From Myxococcus terminator_A (lineage in GTDB: Bacteria > Myxococcota > Myxococcia > Myxococcales > Myxococcaceae), in contig JBLZWL010000096.1 of NCBI GenBank assembly GCA_049194865.1, forward strand, positions 62,001 through 126,000: DNA of 64,000 nt, read 5' to 3'. Position 1 is the stretch's first letter, and each line of letters opens with the position of its first letter. Below, piece by piece: positions 41,867-51,707 of the stretch. The position numbers and the translations under genes are program-made. The notes under the pieces are model-generated. The model was not told the origin of the DNA, ran no database searches, and was given only the letters and a program-made list of their open reading frames with translations.

Positions 41867-42988
41867 TTGGGGTGTGCCAGGGGGTATCAAATCCTTTCAA
41901 CCAGCTGCCTGTGCGAAGACGACGTGGTGCGCCTGATGGAAGGGCGGCTGGAGACAGGGGCGCGGGCTCGGGTGCATCACCACGCCGCGGCGTGTCCTGC
42001 CTGTCGTGAGCTGCTGGTGGCCGTCGTGCGGAGCGAGGCGTTTCACGCGGCCTCGGCGGAGTCGGTGCTTGCTCCGGAGCGGGGGCCTCCCCTGGGGGAG
42101 ACGTGGAGCCCGCCGACGGAGCTGGACGAGTTCCGTCTGAGGCGGCTGCTGGGGCGAGGCGGCATGGGCGCCGTCTTCCTCGCGCATGACACCTCGCTGG
42201 ACAGGCTGGTGGCGCTGAAGCTGAGCGTCGCGCTCCAGCCCGATACGAGCACCCTGAAGAGCTTCGCCATCGAGGCGCGCGCGATTGCCCGAATCAAGCA
42301 TCCCAACGTCGTCACCGTGTTCCGGGCGGGTGAGGTCGCCGGGCGCCCGTACCTCGTCTACGAATACGTGGATGGCAAGAGCCTGGCGGAGCTGGAGCTC
42401 CCGCTGCCGTGGCGGTACGTGCTCGATATCGCCGTGGGGCTCGCGCGGGGGCTGAGGGCCGCGCACCAGCGGGGCGTGCTCCACCGGGACCTCAAGCCGA
42501 GCAACGCCATCCTGGAGAAGGACGGCACCATCAAGCTGCTCGACTTCGGGCTCGCGGCCTTCGTGGGGATGGAGCACTGCACGCCCTGGACGGTGCCAGG
42601 GGTGGTCGGCACGCCGCGCTACATGGCCCCGGAGACGCGCCTGGGCGCGCCCGCCACGCCGCAGAGCGACCTCTATGCGCTGGGCCTGCTGCTGTACGAG
42701 CTGTGCACGGGAACGGTGCCGCGCACGCGCAGGCCCGTCACGGCCGTCATGGATGCCGGCCCCGCGTGCGTGCCGCTGTCGGAGCGGGTGCCCGGAATTG
42801 ACGTCGACTTCGCGCGGGCCATCGAGCGCTGCCTCGCGGAAGACCCCGCGGGGCGCTTCAGTCGAGCTGACGCGCTCTGTGACGTGCTGGAGCGGCTGGC
42901 CTCGCCGGGCGCCGATGCGGCCTTCTCTTCCGAGAGCTCCACGTCCGCGTCGGAGGAACGCCCCTGGGGGGCGCTCAACCCCGGCTGA
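41867..42988 (+). CDS. Ser/Thr protein kinase with N-terminal anti-sigma-type zinc finger
   Basis: Hanks-type kinase of 373 residues with no membrane helix. TTG 41867 is preferred: GAGG lies 6 bases upstream, and an ATG at 41818 is in another frame. Residues 16-55 resemble a zinc-binding anti-sigma domain (CEDDVVRLMEGRL ... HAAAC-PAC, His39/Cys43/Cys46). The kinase domain starts near 85: LGRGGMGAVFLA (Gly loop), VALKLS (Lys), HRDLKPSN (catalytic Asp), LLDFGLA (Mg-binding Asp) and GTPRYMAPE. All key residues are intact. The C-terminal ~30 residues are Ser-rich, a possible autophosphorylation tail. Divergent pairing with a gmx1 sigma factor suggests that the kinase binds or phosphorylates it. 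Confidence 0.87.
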   Translation: MGCARGYQILSTSCLCEDDVVRLMEGRLETGARARVHHHAAACPACRELLVAVVRSEAFHAASAESVLAPERGPPLGETWSPPTELDEFRLRRLLGRGGMGAVFLAHDTSLDRLVALKLSVALQPDTSTLKSFAIEARAIARIKHPNVVTVFRAGEVAGRPYLVYEYVDGKSLAELELPLPWRYVLDIAVGLARGLRAAHQRGVLHRDLKPSNAILEKDGTIKLLDFGLAAFVGMEHCTPWTVPGVVGTPRYMAPETRLGAPATPQSDLYALGLLLYELCTGTVPRTRRPVTAVMDAGPACVPLSERVPGIDVDFARAIERCLAEDPAGRFSRADALCDVLERLASPGADAAFSSESSTSASEERPWGALNPG

Positions 42989-43031
42989 GGACTCGACGAC
43001 GAGTCCCCCGGGCGCCACAGAGGCGCGCCCG
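42989..43031. terminator. Two hairpins between convergent kinase and spoVR genes
   Basis: First hairpin: perfect 7-bp stem GGACTCG/CGAGTCC with loop ACGA (42989-43006), immediately after the kinase stop. Second: CGGGCGC (43009-43015)/GCGCCCG (43025-43031). There are no T tracts. Placed between two convergent stops, they probably act on both transcripts. Confidence 0.45.
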
Positions 43032-43045
43032 AGGGGAGGGGAGCG

Positions 43046-44539
43046 CTACAGCTCCACCTTCTTCTCCGTCTGCGTCGTGCCGTCGAAGCGGAGCATCATG
43101 CCCTTGTTGTCATAGCGGGTGATGATGTTGACGGGCCTGCGCCAGAGGGACTGGAGGTTCTTGAGCGTCTCGCGCGCGTAGTCGCCCTTGAGGTCCTGGC
43201 CGTCGTGCTTGTGCGCGAGCAGCAGCTCTCCGCGGTTCTCGTGGTTGCCGTCAACGACTTCGATGATGGGCTGGCCGAAGTTGGTGAGCCCCTGGAGCAG
43301 CTTGCTCTTCACCTTGCGGAACTCGCGGTCCAGAATCTCCCACGAGTTGCGTTTGTCATTGAAGCCATACACGAAGAGCTTCTGCTCCATCGCGAACTCG
43401 GGCGTCAGGAACGTGTCGATGAAGGTGATGTCGTTGTAGTGCTTGCGGACCTCGAAGATCTTCTCGCGGCCGGCGCCCGACTTCTTGTCCCAGGAGCGGC
43501 GGGCGCGCAAATCGTCGCACTCGTCCCACTCCTTGCCGAAGCGGCCCTTGTTCCACCGCTCCTCGATATCCCGCCACAGCTCGATGCCCAGCTTGTAGGG
43601 GTTGATGGCGCCGGGACGGGTGCCCATGGTGCCGGAGTGGTGGTCCGCGTAGTCGATGATTTCGTCATCGCGCAGGGCGCGGCGGGTCATGATGGTGGAG
43701 TGCCAGTAGCTGGCCCACCCCTCGTTCATGATTTTCGTCTGGCCCTGGGGCGCGAAGTAGTGCGCCTCCTCGCGCAGAATCGCGAGGATGTCCGACTCCC
43801 ACGGCTCCAGCGGCGCCTCTTCCAGGAGGAAGAGCAGCACGTCGCGCTGGGGGCGCTCGGGGAACTTCTTGGCCCGCTGCTTCTCGTCCTCCGCCTTCTT
43901 GCGCTGGGAGTCGAGGAACTCGGACGGGTTGATGTAGCCGCGCATGTACTCACGGCCGACCTTGAAGCCCTCCACGCCCTCGTTCGCCTTGAGCTCGTCC
44001 GCCGCGCGCTTGGGGTCCGGGTTGCGCCGGATGTGGGGCGAGTGCTGGTCGATGAGGTTCTCCAGACTGAGCGTGCGGTCGATGAAGTCCTCGACCTTCT
44101 CCACGCCAATCTTGTCCACCCAGCGCCGGACGCGCGTGGCGTGGTTGGCCATCTCATCAATCATCCGCCGGTTGGTGTGGCGGAAGGAGAAGTTGTTCTT
44201 GAAGAAGTCGCAGTGTCCGTAGACGTGGGCCATGACCAGCTTCTGGTCCACCTCCGGATTGCTCTCCATCAGGTACGCGTAGCAAGGGTCATTGTTGATG
44301 ACGAGCTCGTAGATCTTGCTGAGCCCGTACTCGTAGCCCTTGGCGAGCTGTTCGTACTCCATGCCCCAGCGCCAGTGGGGGTAGCGCGTGGGGAAGCCGC
44401 CGTAGGCGGCCACCATGTTCATCTCGTCGTAGGACACCATCTCGAAGACGGTGTCGAAGAAGTCGAGGCCGAACTCCTTCGCGTAGCCGTGGATTTCATC
44501 CCTCAGCGCGGCGAGACGGGGTGTGAGGCTCTTGGGCAT
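43046..44539 (-). CDS. spoVR: SpoVR family protein
   Basis: Cytosolic protein of 497 residues of the SpoVR/YcgB family, whose biochemical role is unknown. It shows the family blocks EIHGYAKEFGLDFFDTVFEMVSYDEMNMVAAYGGFP, NDPCYAYLMESNPEVDQKLVMAHVYGHCDFF, and a conserved middle NEGWASYWH. ATG 44539 matches the family N-terminus; longer readings are shadows. It is the last gene of the prkA-yeaH-spoVR operon, 40 bases after the DUF444 gene. In B. subtilis SpoVR affects spore cortex, and in enterics the trio responds to starvation. A role in stress or sporulation is therefore likely here. Confidence 0.95.
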   Translation of the reverse strand: MPKSLTPRLAALRDEIHGYAKEFGLDFFDTVFEMVSYDEMNMVAAYGGFPTRYPHWRWGMEYEQLAKGYEYGLSKIYELVINNDPCYAYLMESNPEVDQKLVMAHVYGHCDFFKNNFSFRHTNRRMIDEMANHATRVRRWVDKIGVEKVEDFIDRTLSLENLIDQHSPHIRRNPDPKRAADELKANEGVEGFKVGREYMRGYINPSEFLDSQRKKAEDEKQRAKKFPERPQRDVLLFLLEEAPLEPWESDILAILREEAHYFAPQGQTKIMNEGWASYWHSTIMTRRALRDDEIIDYADHHSGTMGTRPGAINPYKLGIELWRDIEERWNKGRFGKEWDECDDLRARRSWDKKSGAGREKIFEVRKHYNDITFIDTFLTPEFAMEQKLFVYGFNDKRNSWEILDREFRKVKSKLLQGLTNFGQPIIEVVDGNHENRGELLLAHKHDGQDLKGDYARETLKNLQSLWRRPVNIITRYDNKGMMLRFDGTTQTEKKVEL

Positions 44540-44579
44540 CGGGAAGTCTCTCCGAGGGGCACGTGGGGGAGGCCAGACG

Positions 44580-45689
44580 TCAGCGGCCCTTGCCGAGGAA
44601 GTCCTTGATGGACGCGTAGATGGCGTCCTTGTCCGCGATTTCGCTGAGCGCGACGTTGGGCGTGTCTCCCACCGCCTCGCGCAAATCCTTGATGAACTGG
44701 CCGCTGCCGTAGGGCGACTCCACCTGGCCGTAGGCGAACTGGTTGACGTTGGGCAGCACGTCGTTGCGCAGCATCTCGATGCACTGGCGCGTGTCGTCCG
44801 CGCTCCAGTTGTCACCGTCGCTGAAGTGGAACGGGTAGATGTTCCACGCGCTCTTGGGGTAGTCCGCCAGGATGATGTCCCGGCAGAGCTTGTATGCGCT
44901 GGAGATCATCGTCCCGCCGGACTCGCGGGTGTGGAAGAAGGTGTCGCGGTCCACTTCGCGCGCCACCGCGTCGTGGATGATGTAGCGCGCCTCCAGGCCC
45001 TTGTATTGGTGGCGCAGCCACGTATCGAGCCAGAAGCTCTCGATGCGGACGATCTCCTTCTGCTCGTCGCCCATGGAGCCCGACACGTCCATCATGTAGA
45101 TGATGACCGCGTTGGTCTCCGGCAGGTTCTGGAGCTTGTAGCTGCGGTAGCGGCGGTCTTCTCGCGTGGGGATGATGACCGGGCGCGCGGCGTCGTACGT
45201 GCCCGCGGCGATCTGCCGCCGCAGGGCCTGCTTGAAGGTCCGCTTGAAGTGCCGGAGCGACTCCGGACCGGTGGTGTTGATGCCGGTGTAGCGAATCTTC
45301 TGGGTGACGAGCCGCTCGTTCTGACGCCGCTCGATGTTGGGGAGCTGGAGCTCCTCGCCCAGGATTTGCGCCAGCTCCTCCAACGTGACGTCCACCTCCA
45401 GGGCGTGGTCTCCCTCGCCCTGGCCGGCCTGGTGGCCCTCCCCGGGCTCCACGGCCCCGGGGCCGAGCTGCTGACCCACCTCGCCCTCTCCCTGGCCGAC
45501 GCCGCCCTGCTCCTTGTGGCCGTACTTGAAGCGAGGGATGTCGATGAAGGGAATGGGGATGCTGATGGCATCCTTGCCCTTCTTCCCAATCATCTCGCCT
45601 TTCTGCACGTACTTGCGCAGGTTGGCTTTGATCTTCCCGCGGACGATCTGCTTGAAGCGGGAGTGGTCCTGGTGGATCTTCAAGGTCAC
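44580..45689 (-). CDS. DUF444 family protein (YeaH/YhbH)
   Basis: Cytosolic protein of 369 residues starting at GTG 45689. A Gly/Glu/Gln-rich acidic linker occupies ~62-95 (GGVGQGEGEVGQQLGPGAVE). The von Willebrand A-like domain carries a metal-site DVSGSMGDEQKE (MIDAS motif DxSxS), followed by FFHTRESGGTMISSAY. Members are always found near a PrkA-type kinase and are proposed to be its partner or target. The gap to prkA upstream is 26 bases and to spoVR downstream 40 bases, so the three are one operon. Confidence 0.94.
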   Translation of the reverse strand: MTLKIHQDHSRFKQIVRGKIKANLRKYVQKGEMIGKKGKDAISIPIPFIDIPRFKYGHKEQGGVGQGEGEVGQQLGPGAVEPGEGHQAGQGEGDHALEVDVTLEELAQILGEELQLPNIERRQNERLVTQKIRYTGINTTGPESLRHFKRTFKQALRRQIAAGTYDAARPVIIPTREDRRYRSYKLQNLPETNAVIIYMMDVSGSMGDEQKEIVRIESFWLDTWLRHQYKGLEARYIIHDAVAREVDRDTFFHTRESGGTMISSAYKLCRDIILADYPKSAWNIYPFHFSDGDNWSADDTRQCIEMLRNDVLPNVNQFAYGQVESPYGSGQFIKDLREAVGDTPNVALSEIADKDAIYASIKDFLGKGR

Positions 45690-45715
45690 GACGGCTCGCC
45701 CTTCTCCTGAGGTGG

Positions 45716-47779
<2,064 letters not shown>

Positions 47780-47785
47780 GTCTCT

Positions 47786-47829
47786 CCCTCGGGGGCCGGC
47801 CAGGGGTGCGAAATGTTCACACCCGAGGG
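47786..47829 (-). promoter_or_regulatory. Leader hairpin covering the prkA ribosome site
   Basis: On the reverse strand, CCCTCGGG (47829-47822) is complementary to CCCGAGGG (47793-47786), a perfect 8-bp stem with a 28-base loop. The second arm includes most of the prkA Shine-Dalgarno (GAGGGAGAG), 6 bases before the start codon. Folding would hide the site. Confidence 0.4.
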
Positions 47830-48390
47830 GGCCAGAATGGTGAACCTGGAGGGCTGGATTGCCATTCCACAACCATCCCGCCGAGGTCCCAGGCACGACA
47901 GCCCTGCAGCCAATTCGGGACCCCGCCGCGGAATGGGACCGCGCGTTAGGCTCGTGTCAGGGGCAGGACGCCGACCAGGCGCGCCCCCTCCACGGGGTGA
48001 AGAGGCAGAGGTGATTATAGGGCCGCGCTCGCGAGGGGGTAGGCTCCCCCTCCGAACGCGAAGGGTATTGAACGCCTGAAGGGGTTTACGGGTGTCCGCC
48101 GAGGGCCAACTGTCCGCTGGTTGTGGGGCGGCGTCTCCGTTCGCTCCACATGTCGGCGCCAGGGTTTGCATTCGTGCGTGGAAAGAGCGGCGACCAGGCG
48201 GGCGACCCGGGCCTGGAGGGTGATACATTCGCTCGTTTGCGCACGGTGGGTGGCCCTACAGGAGGCACACGCACGGTGAGGCTCCGCGCGTTCCGGGGCG
48301 GGCTTCGCCGGGGGTGAAGCGAGCGGGAGTGGGAGAAGCCGGGGTCGTCAGCTTGGCTTTGTGCCGTGCCTGCGTATCCTGCCGCGCGTC
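47830..48390. other. Intergenic region between prkA and the membrane glycosyltransferase-like gene
   Basis: No convincing gene, tRNA or repeat was seen; short open frames on both strands lack coding character. It should contain the promoters of the two divergent genes. Features visible are an inverted repeat GTTCAC/GTGAAC (47815-47820, 47840-47845) and a 7-bp hairpin GAGGGGG/CCCCCTC (48033-48039, 48046-48052). No promoter could be fixed. Confidence 0.4.
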
Positions 48391-49974
48391 ATGGCGACCG
48401 CACCTACCCCCGTCTCCCATCCTTCGTCCCCCGTGCCGAGCCTGGCGGCGGTCCCCACCCCCTCGCACGAGCCGAGCACACGCTGGCTGTTGGGGGTCCT
48501 GCTGGTGATGGCCCTGTTGCCGCGGCTGGTGGTGTTCTTCGTCAACGAGAACCTCTACGGCGACGCGGTGGTGCGCACGGAACTGGCGGAGCGCTGGCTG
48601 CGCGAGCCGCACGTCATCACCGCGTACGGTGACGGCGCGTACCAGTTCGGTCCGCTGCACCTGTACCTGGTGGGCCTGGCCCTGTCGGTGTTCGACAGGG
48701 AGGTGGCGGGGCGCGTGGTGAGCCTGCTGTTCGGCGTGCTGTCGGTGGTGCCGCTGTTCGCGCTGACGCGGAGGCTGTTCGGCTGGCGTGCGGGCGTGGC
48801 GGGCGGGCTGGCCTTCGCCGCGTGGGGCATGCATCTACAGTTCTCCACCACGGCGGGCAGCGAGGCGGTGTCGCTGTTCTTCATGCTGGCCTCCTTCGCG
48901 CTGTACGCGGAGGCCGTGGACGAGAACCGCTTCGCGCCGCTGTTCCAGGCCGCGCTGATGATCAACCTCGCGTGCGCGCTGCGCTACGACGCATGGATGT
49001 ACATCCCGCTGATGTGCGTGGCGCTGCTCTTCAGCAGCCAGGACAAGGTGGCGTCGATAACGCGCGCGGTGGGCTTCGGGCTGGCGTGCCTGCCGTTCCC
49101 CTTGCTGTGGATGCAGGGCAACGAGCTGATGCACGGCGACCCGTTCTTCCCCGTGAAGGCGGTGGAGGAGTTCCACCGCGGCTGGGTGCTGTCGTCGGCG
49201 GGCTCGGGCGCCGCCATCGGGTGGCGGGTGCAGCAGCTCTTCTTCTGGCCCGGGGTGGCGCTGCTCACCCTGACGCCAGGCGTGGCGCTCCTGGGCATGC
49301 TGGGCATGGTGAAGGCGTGGAAGGCGCGCCCGGACACGCGCTGGCTGGTGGCAACGGCGGTGGTGCCCACCGCGTACTTCACGTTCCGCGCGGTGGTGCT
49401 CTTGAACTTCGTCCCGCTGGGGCGCTTCACGGTGACGCAGCTGGCGGTGCTGCCGGTGTTCGTGGCCTTCGGCTTCGCGGCGTTGGTGGGCAGCAAGGGC
49501 GAGGGGCTGCGCAAGGCGGTGCTGGGCGTGACGGCGGTGCTGGCGGTGGTGCTGCCGGTGGCCATGGGCCTGTACACGTTCCGCGCGGAGGGACGGCTGC
49601 AGAACTCCTTGCGGCCGGTGAGCCCCACGTCGACCAACCCGGTGCCGGTGATGCAGGTGGCGGACTACGTGAAGGAGCAGGTGGCGGCGAAGGGGGGCGC
49701 GGTGGCCCTCGACGACGACCCCAGCTACATGGACCTGCAGGTGGCCTTCTTCTCCGGGTTGCCGGAGGAGAGAATCGCCCGCGTGCGCTGGGACACGTTC
49801 CGCAAGCGGTTGGAGGAGACCCGGCCGGAGGTGCTGGTGCGCTTCGACGAGGGCGCGCTGGTGAAGGTCCCCGGCGTGAAGCTGGAGGGGCGCACGCTGA
49901 CGCTGGACGGCGTCGCCTACGAGGAGGTCGATGGCTTCACCGCGCCCCTGCACGTGTACCGCCGCCGCCCGTAG
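48391..49974 (+). CDS. PMT/ArnT-like (GT39-type) integral membrane glycosyltransferase
   Basis: Membrane protein of 527 residues. ATG 48391 starts a ~38-residue Ser/Pro-rich N-terminus. About ten to twelve hydrophobic segments follow (LLGVLLVMALLPRLVVFF; VVSLLFGVLSVVPLFALT; AVLGVTAVLAVVLPVAMGLY). The first periplasmic loop contains NENLYGDAVVRTELAERWL, placing an acidic residue where PMT-family enzymes have the catalytic Asp. PLHLYLVGLALSVF and FFPVKAVEEFHRGW fit a polyprenyl-linked sugar transferase. The last ~110 residues form a soluble domain outside the membrane. Substrate and acceptor are unknown. It is convergent with mltG, 12 bases away. Confidence 0.75.
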   Translation: MATAPTPVSHPSSPVPSLAAVPTPSHEPSTRWLLGVLLVMALLPRLVVFFVNENLYGDAVVRTELAERWLREPHVITAYGDGAYQFGPLHLYLVGLALSVFDREVAGRVVSLLFGVLSVVPLFALTRRLFGWRAGVAGGLAFAAWGMHLQFSTTAGSEAVSLFFMLASFALYAEAVDENRFAPLFQAALMINLACALRYDAWMYIPLMCVALLFSSQDKVASITRAVGFGLACLPFPLLWMQGNELMHGDPFFPVKAVEEFHRGWVLSSAGSGAAIGWRVQQLFFWPGVALLTLTPGVALLGMLGMVKAWKARPDTRWLVATAVVPTAYFTFRAVVLLNFVPLGRFTVTQLAVLPVFVAFGFAALVGSKGEGLRKAVLGVTAVLAVVLPVAMGLYTFRAEGRLQNSLRPVSPTSTNPVPVMQVADYVKEQVAAKGGAVALDDDPSYMDLQVAFFSGLPEERIARVRWDTFRKRLEETRPEVLVRFDEGALVKVPGVKLEGRTLTLDGVAYEEVDGFTAPLHVYRRRP

Positions 49975-49986
49975 CGGCCAGGGGCC

Positions 49987-51048
49987 TCACGGCTTCCGAG
50001 GCGTCGCCTGCTGCTTCTTGAAGTACTCCACCTGCCACTGCTTCACGAGCGCCTGGTGGCAGTCGTAGGTGGGGCAGAAGACGTGCGTGCCGTCGTTGCG
50101 CGACACGAAGAAGAGGTCCTCGCAGTCCATGGGCGAGAGCGCGGCCTGGAGTGCCGCGGCGCCCGGGCTGGCGATGGGCCCCGGAGGCAGGCCCGAGACC
50201 TTGTAGGTGTTGTACGGGTGAAGCGTCCGCAGGTCCTCGCGCGTGAGGTTCTTCGTGAAGACGCCGCGCAAGAGGCGCATGGCGTAGAGCACGGTGGGGT
50301 CCGTCTCCAGGCGCATGCCCTTGCGGAGCCGGTTGTGGAAGACGCAGGCGATGCGAGGCCGCTCCTCGGGCGCGCCCGTCTCCTTCTCCACGATGGAGGC
50401 GAGCGTGAAGGTCTGCAGCAGGCTCAGCTTCACGCCCGGCTTTCGCGCCGCGTCCGCCGTGCGGTACTCCTCCAGGGCTCGCGCCACCATCTTCCCCAGC
50501 ACGGCCTCCTCGCGGACGCCCTTGGCGAAGGTGTACGTGTCCGGGAAGAGGAAGCCCTCGATGGACTTCGCGGGCACGCCCGCTTCACGCAAGAAGGCCG
50601 CGTCGGCGGTGAGCGCCTCCAGCTTCTTGAGGTCGAGCCCCAGTCCGGACGCCGCGAGCAGTGGGAGGATCTCCTCCGCGCGCAGTCCCTCCGGCACGGT
50701 GAAGCGGTGCGGCTTCACCTGACCCGAGACGACCTTCTCCGCGGCCTGGGCCGGCGTGAGGGTGCCCTCGAACGCGTACTCACCGGCCTTCAGCCGAGGG
50801 CCGAGGCCTTCGTGGCGCAGGTAGCGATAGAACAGCTCCGCGTCTGTCACCACGCCTTGGTCCGCGAGGAGCCGAGCGAGCGCGCGAGGCCCGGTGCCAG
50901 GAGGAACGTCCACCGTCACGGGCGCGGGCAGCGCGGTGGGCGTGGCGGCGAAGTCCGCGAGGTGGCGCGACTGCTGGAAGTACCAGCCACCCCCGCCCGC
51001 CGCCGCCAGGACGGCGAGCACGAGCACCGCGGCGAGGGCCTTCTTCAC
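49987..51048 (-). CDS. mltG: Endolytic murein transglycosylase MltG (YceG-like)
   Basis: Inner-membrane enzyme of 353 residues that cuts nascent glycan strands and sets their length. N-terminal membrane helix (KALAAVLVLAVLAAAGGGGWYF), a LysM-like part (GTGPRALARLLADQGV), and the YceG domain with FLFPDTYTFAKG, the catalytic Glu in ASIVEKETGAPEER, and YNTYKVSGLPPGPIASPG. The C-terminal tail has an unusual Cys pair (DCED, PTYDCHQ). GTG 51048 overlaps the TGA of ruvX by 4 bases, so the two are translationally coupled. Confidence 0.95.
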   Translation of the reverse strand: MKKALAAVLVLAVLAAAGGGGWYFQQSRHLADFAATPTALPAPVTVDVPPGTGPRALARLLADQGVVTDAELFYRYLRHEGLGPRLKAGEYAFEGTLTPAQAAEKVVSGQVKPHRFTVPEGLRAEEILPLLAASGLGLDLKKLEALTADAAFLREAGVPAKSIEGFLFPDTYTFAKGVREEAVLGKMVARALEEYRTADAARKPGVKLSLLQTFTLASIVEKETGAPEERPRIACVFHNRLRKGMRLETDPTVLYAMRLLRGVFTKNLTREDLRTLHPYNTYKVSGLPPGPIASPGAAALQAALSPMDCEDLFFVSRNDGTHVFCPTYDCHQALVKQWQVEYFKKQQATPRKP

Positions 51049-51515
51049 TCCGAGGGCTCCGAGCCGTAGTCGTCGTAGTCATCCGCGTGGAACGCCGCCT
51101 CCAGGGGCCGGCGGGCGTCCAGCCAGCCCTGGAGGATGAACTGCGCGGCCACCTGGTCGATGACCTCCTTGCGGCGGGCGCGGCTGACGTCCGCTTCCAG
51201 GAGCGTGCGGGTGGCGGCCACGGTGGAGAGCCGCTCGTCCAACAGCTCCACCTGGACGCCGAGCGACTGGGTCACCGCGTCCGCGAACTTGCGCGAGGCC
51301 TCCGCGCGCGGGCCCTCGGAGCCGTCCATGTTGAGTGGCAGGCCGATGACCATGCGGTCCACCTCGTGCTCGCGCGCCAGGGCGCCGAGCGCGGCGAGGT
51401 CCGCCTTGAGCGAGGTCCGTCGGAGGGTGGTGACGCCCTGGGCGGTGAGACCCAGGCCATCCGAGACGGCCACGCCGATGGTCTTGGTTCCAAAGTCCAA
51501 ACCGAAGGTGCGCAT
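51045..51515 (-). CDS. ruvX: Holliday junction resolvase-like / pre-16S rRNA nuclease YqgF
   Basis: RNase H-fold protein of 156 residues. The N-terminal FGLDFGTKTIGVAVSDGLG carries the first catalytic Asp. VDRMVIGLPLNMDGSEGPRAE and ELLDERLSTVAATRTL give the middle acidic site, and VIDQVAAQFILQGWLD the last Asp. It probably matures the 5' end of 16S rRNA, as shown for E. coli YqgF. ATG 51515 is the only start that fits the family N-terminus. It is the first gene of the ruvX-mltG pair. Confidence 0.94.
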   Translation of the reverse strand: MRTFGLDFGTKTIGVAVSDGLGLTAQGVTTLRRTSLKADLAALGALAREHEVDRMVIGLPLNMDGSEGPRAEASRKFADAVTQSLGVQVELLDERLSTVAATRTLLEADVSRARRKEVIDQVAAQFILQGWLDARRPLEAAFHADDYDDYGSEPSE

Positions 51516-51707
51516 GTGCCGGGGACCTTAACCGCAATCCTCCGTCGCGGACCGCTCCGTCCGACGTCGGGGACGCGCCTTGCCTGTCAGTCAGGCTAAC
51601 CGACGGAATTCGCTGTGACGGCATGCGAGCCGTCGTTCGGCATCCCCGCTGCAAACCCGACTGCCCATCGCACGGCACTGCTTCCAACACGCCGCGCGGG
51701 AGGGCTC

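Noticed and set aside
47860..47875. Sigma-54-like site (TGG-N10-GCA on the reverse strand) upstream of prkA
   Set aside because: Spacing is right, but only about 7 of 11 consensus positions match and no enhancer-binding site is visible.
48147..48170. Possible sigma-54 promoter (GG-N11-GC near GGTTTGCA) on the forward strand
   Set aside because: The GG-GC spacing is 11, one base too long for a functional -24/-12 element.
48123..48317. Short open frames in the prkA upstream region
   Set aside because: Arg/Gly-rich translations, no ribosome site and no similarity to any family recognised.
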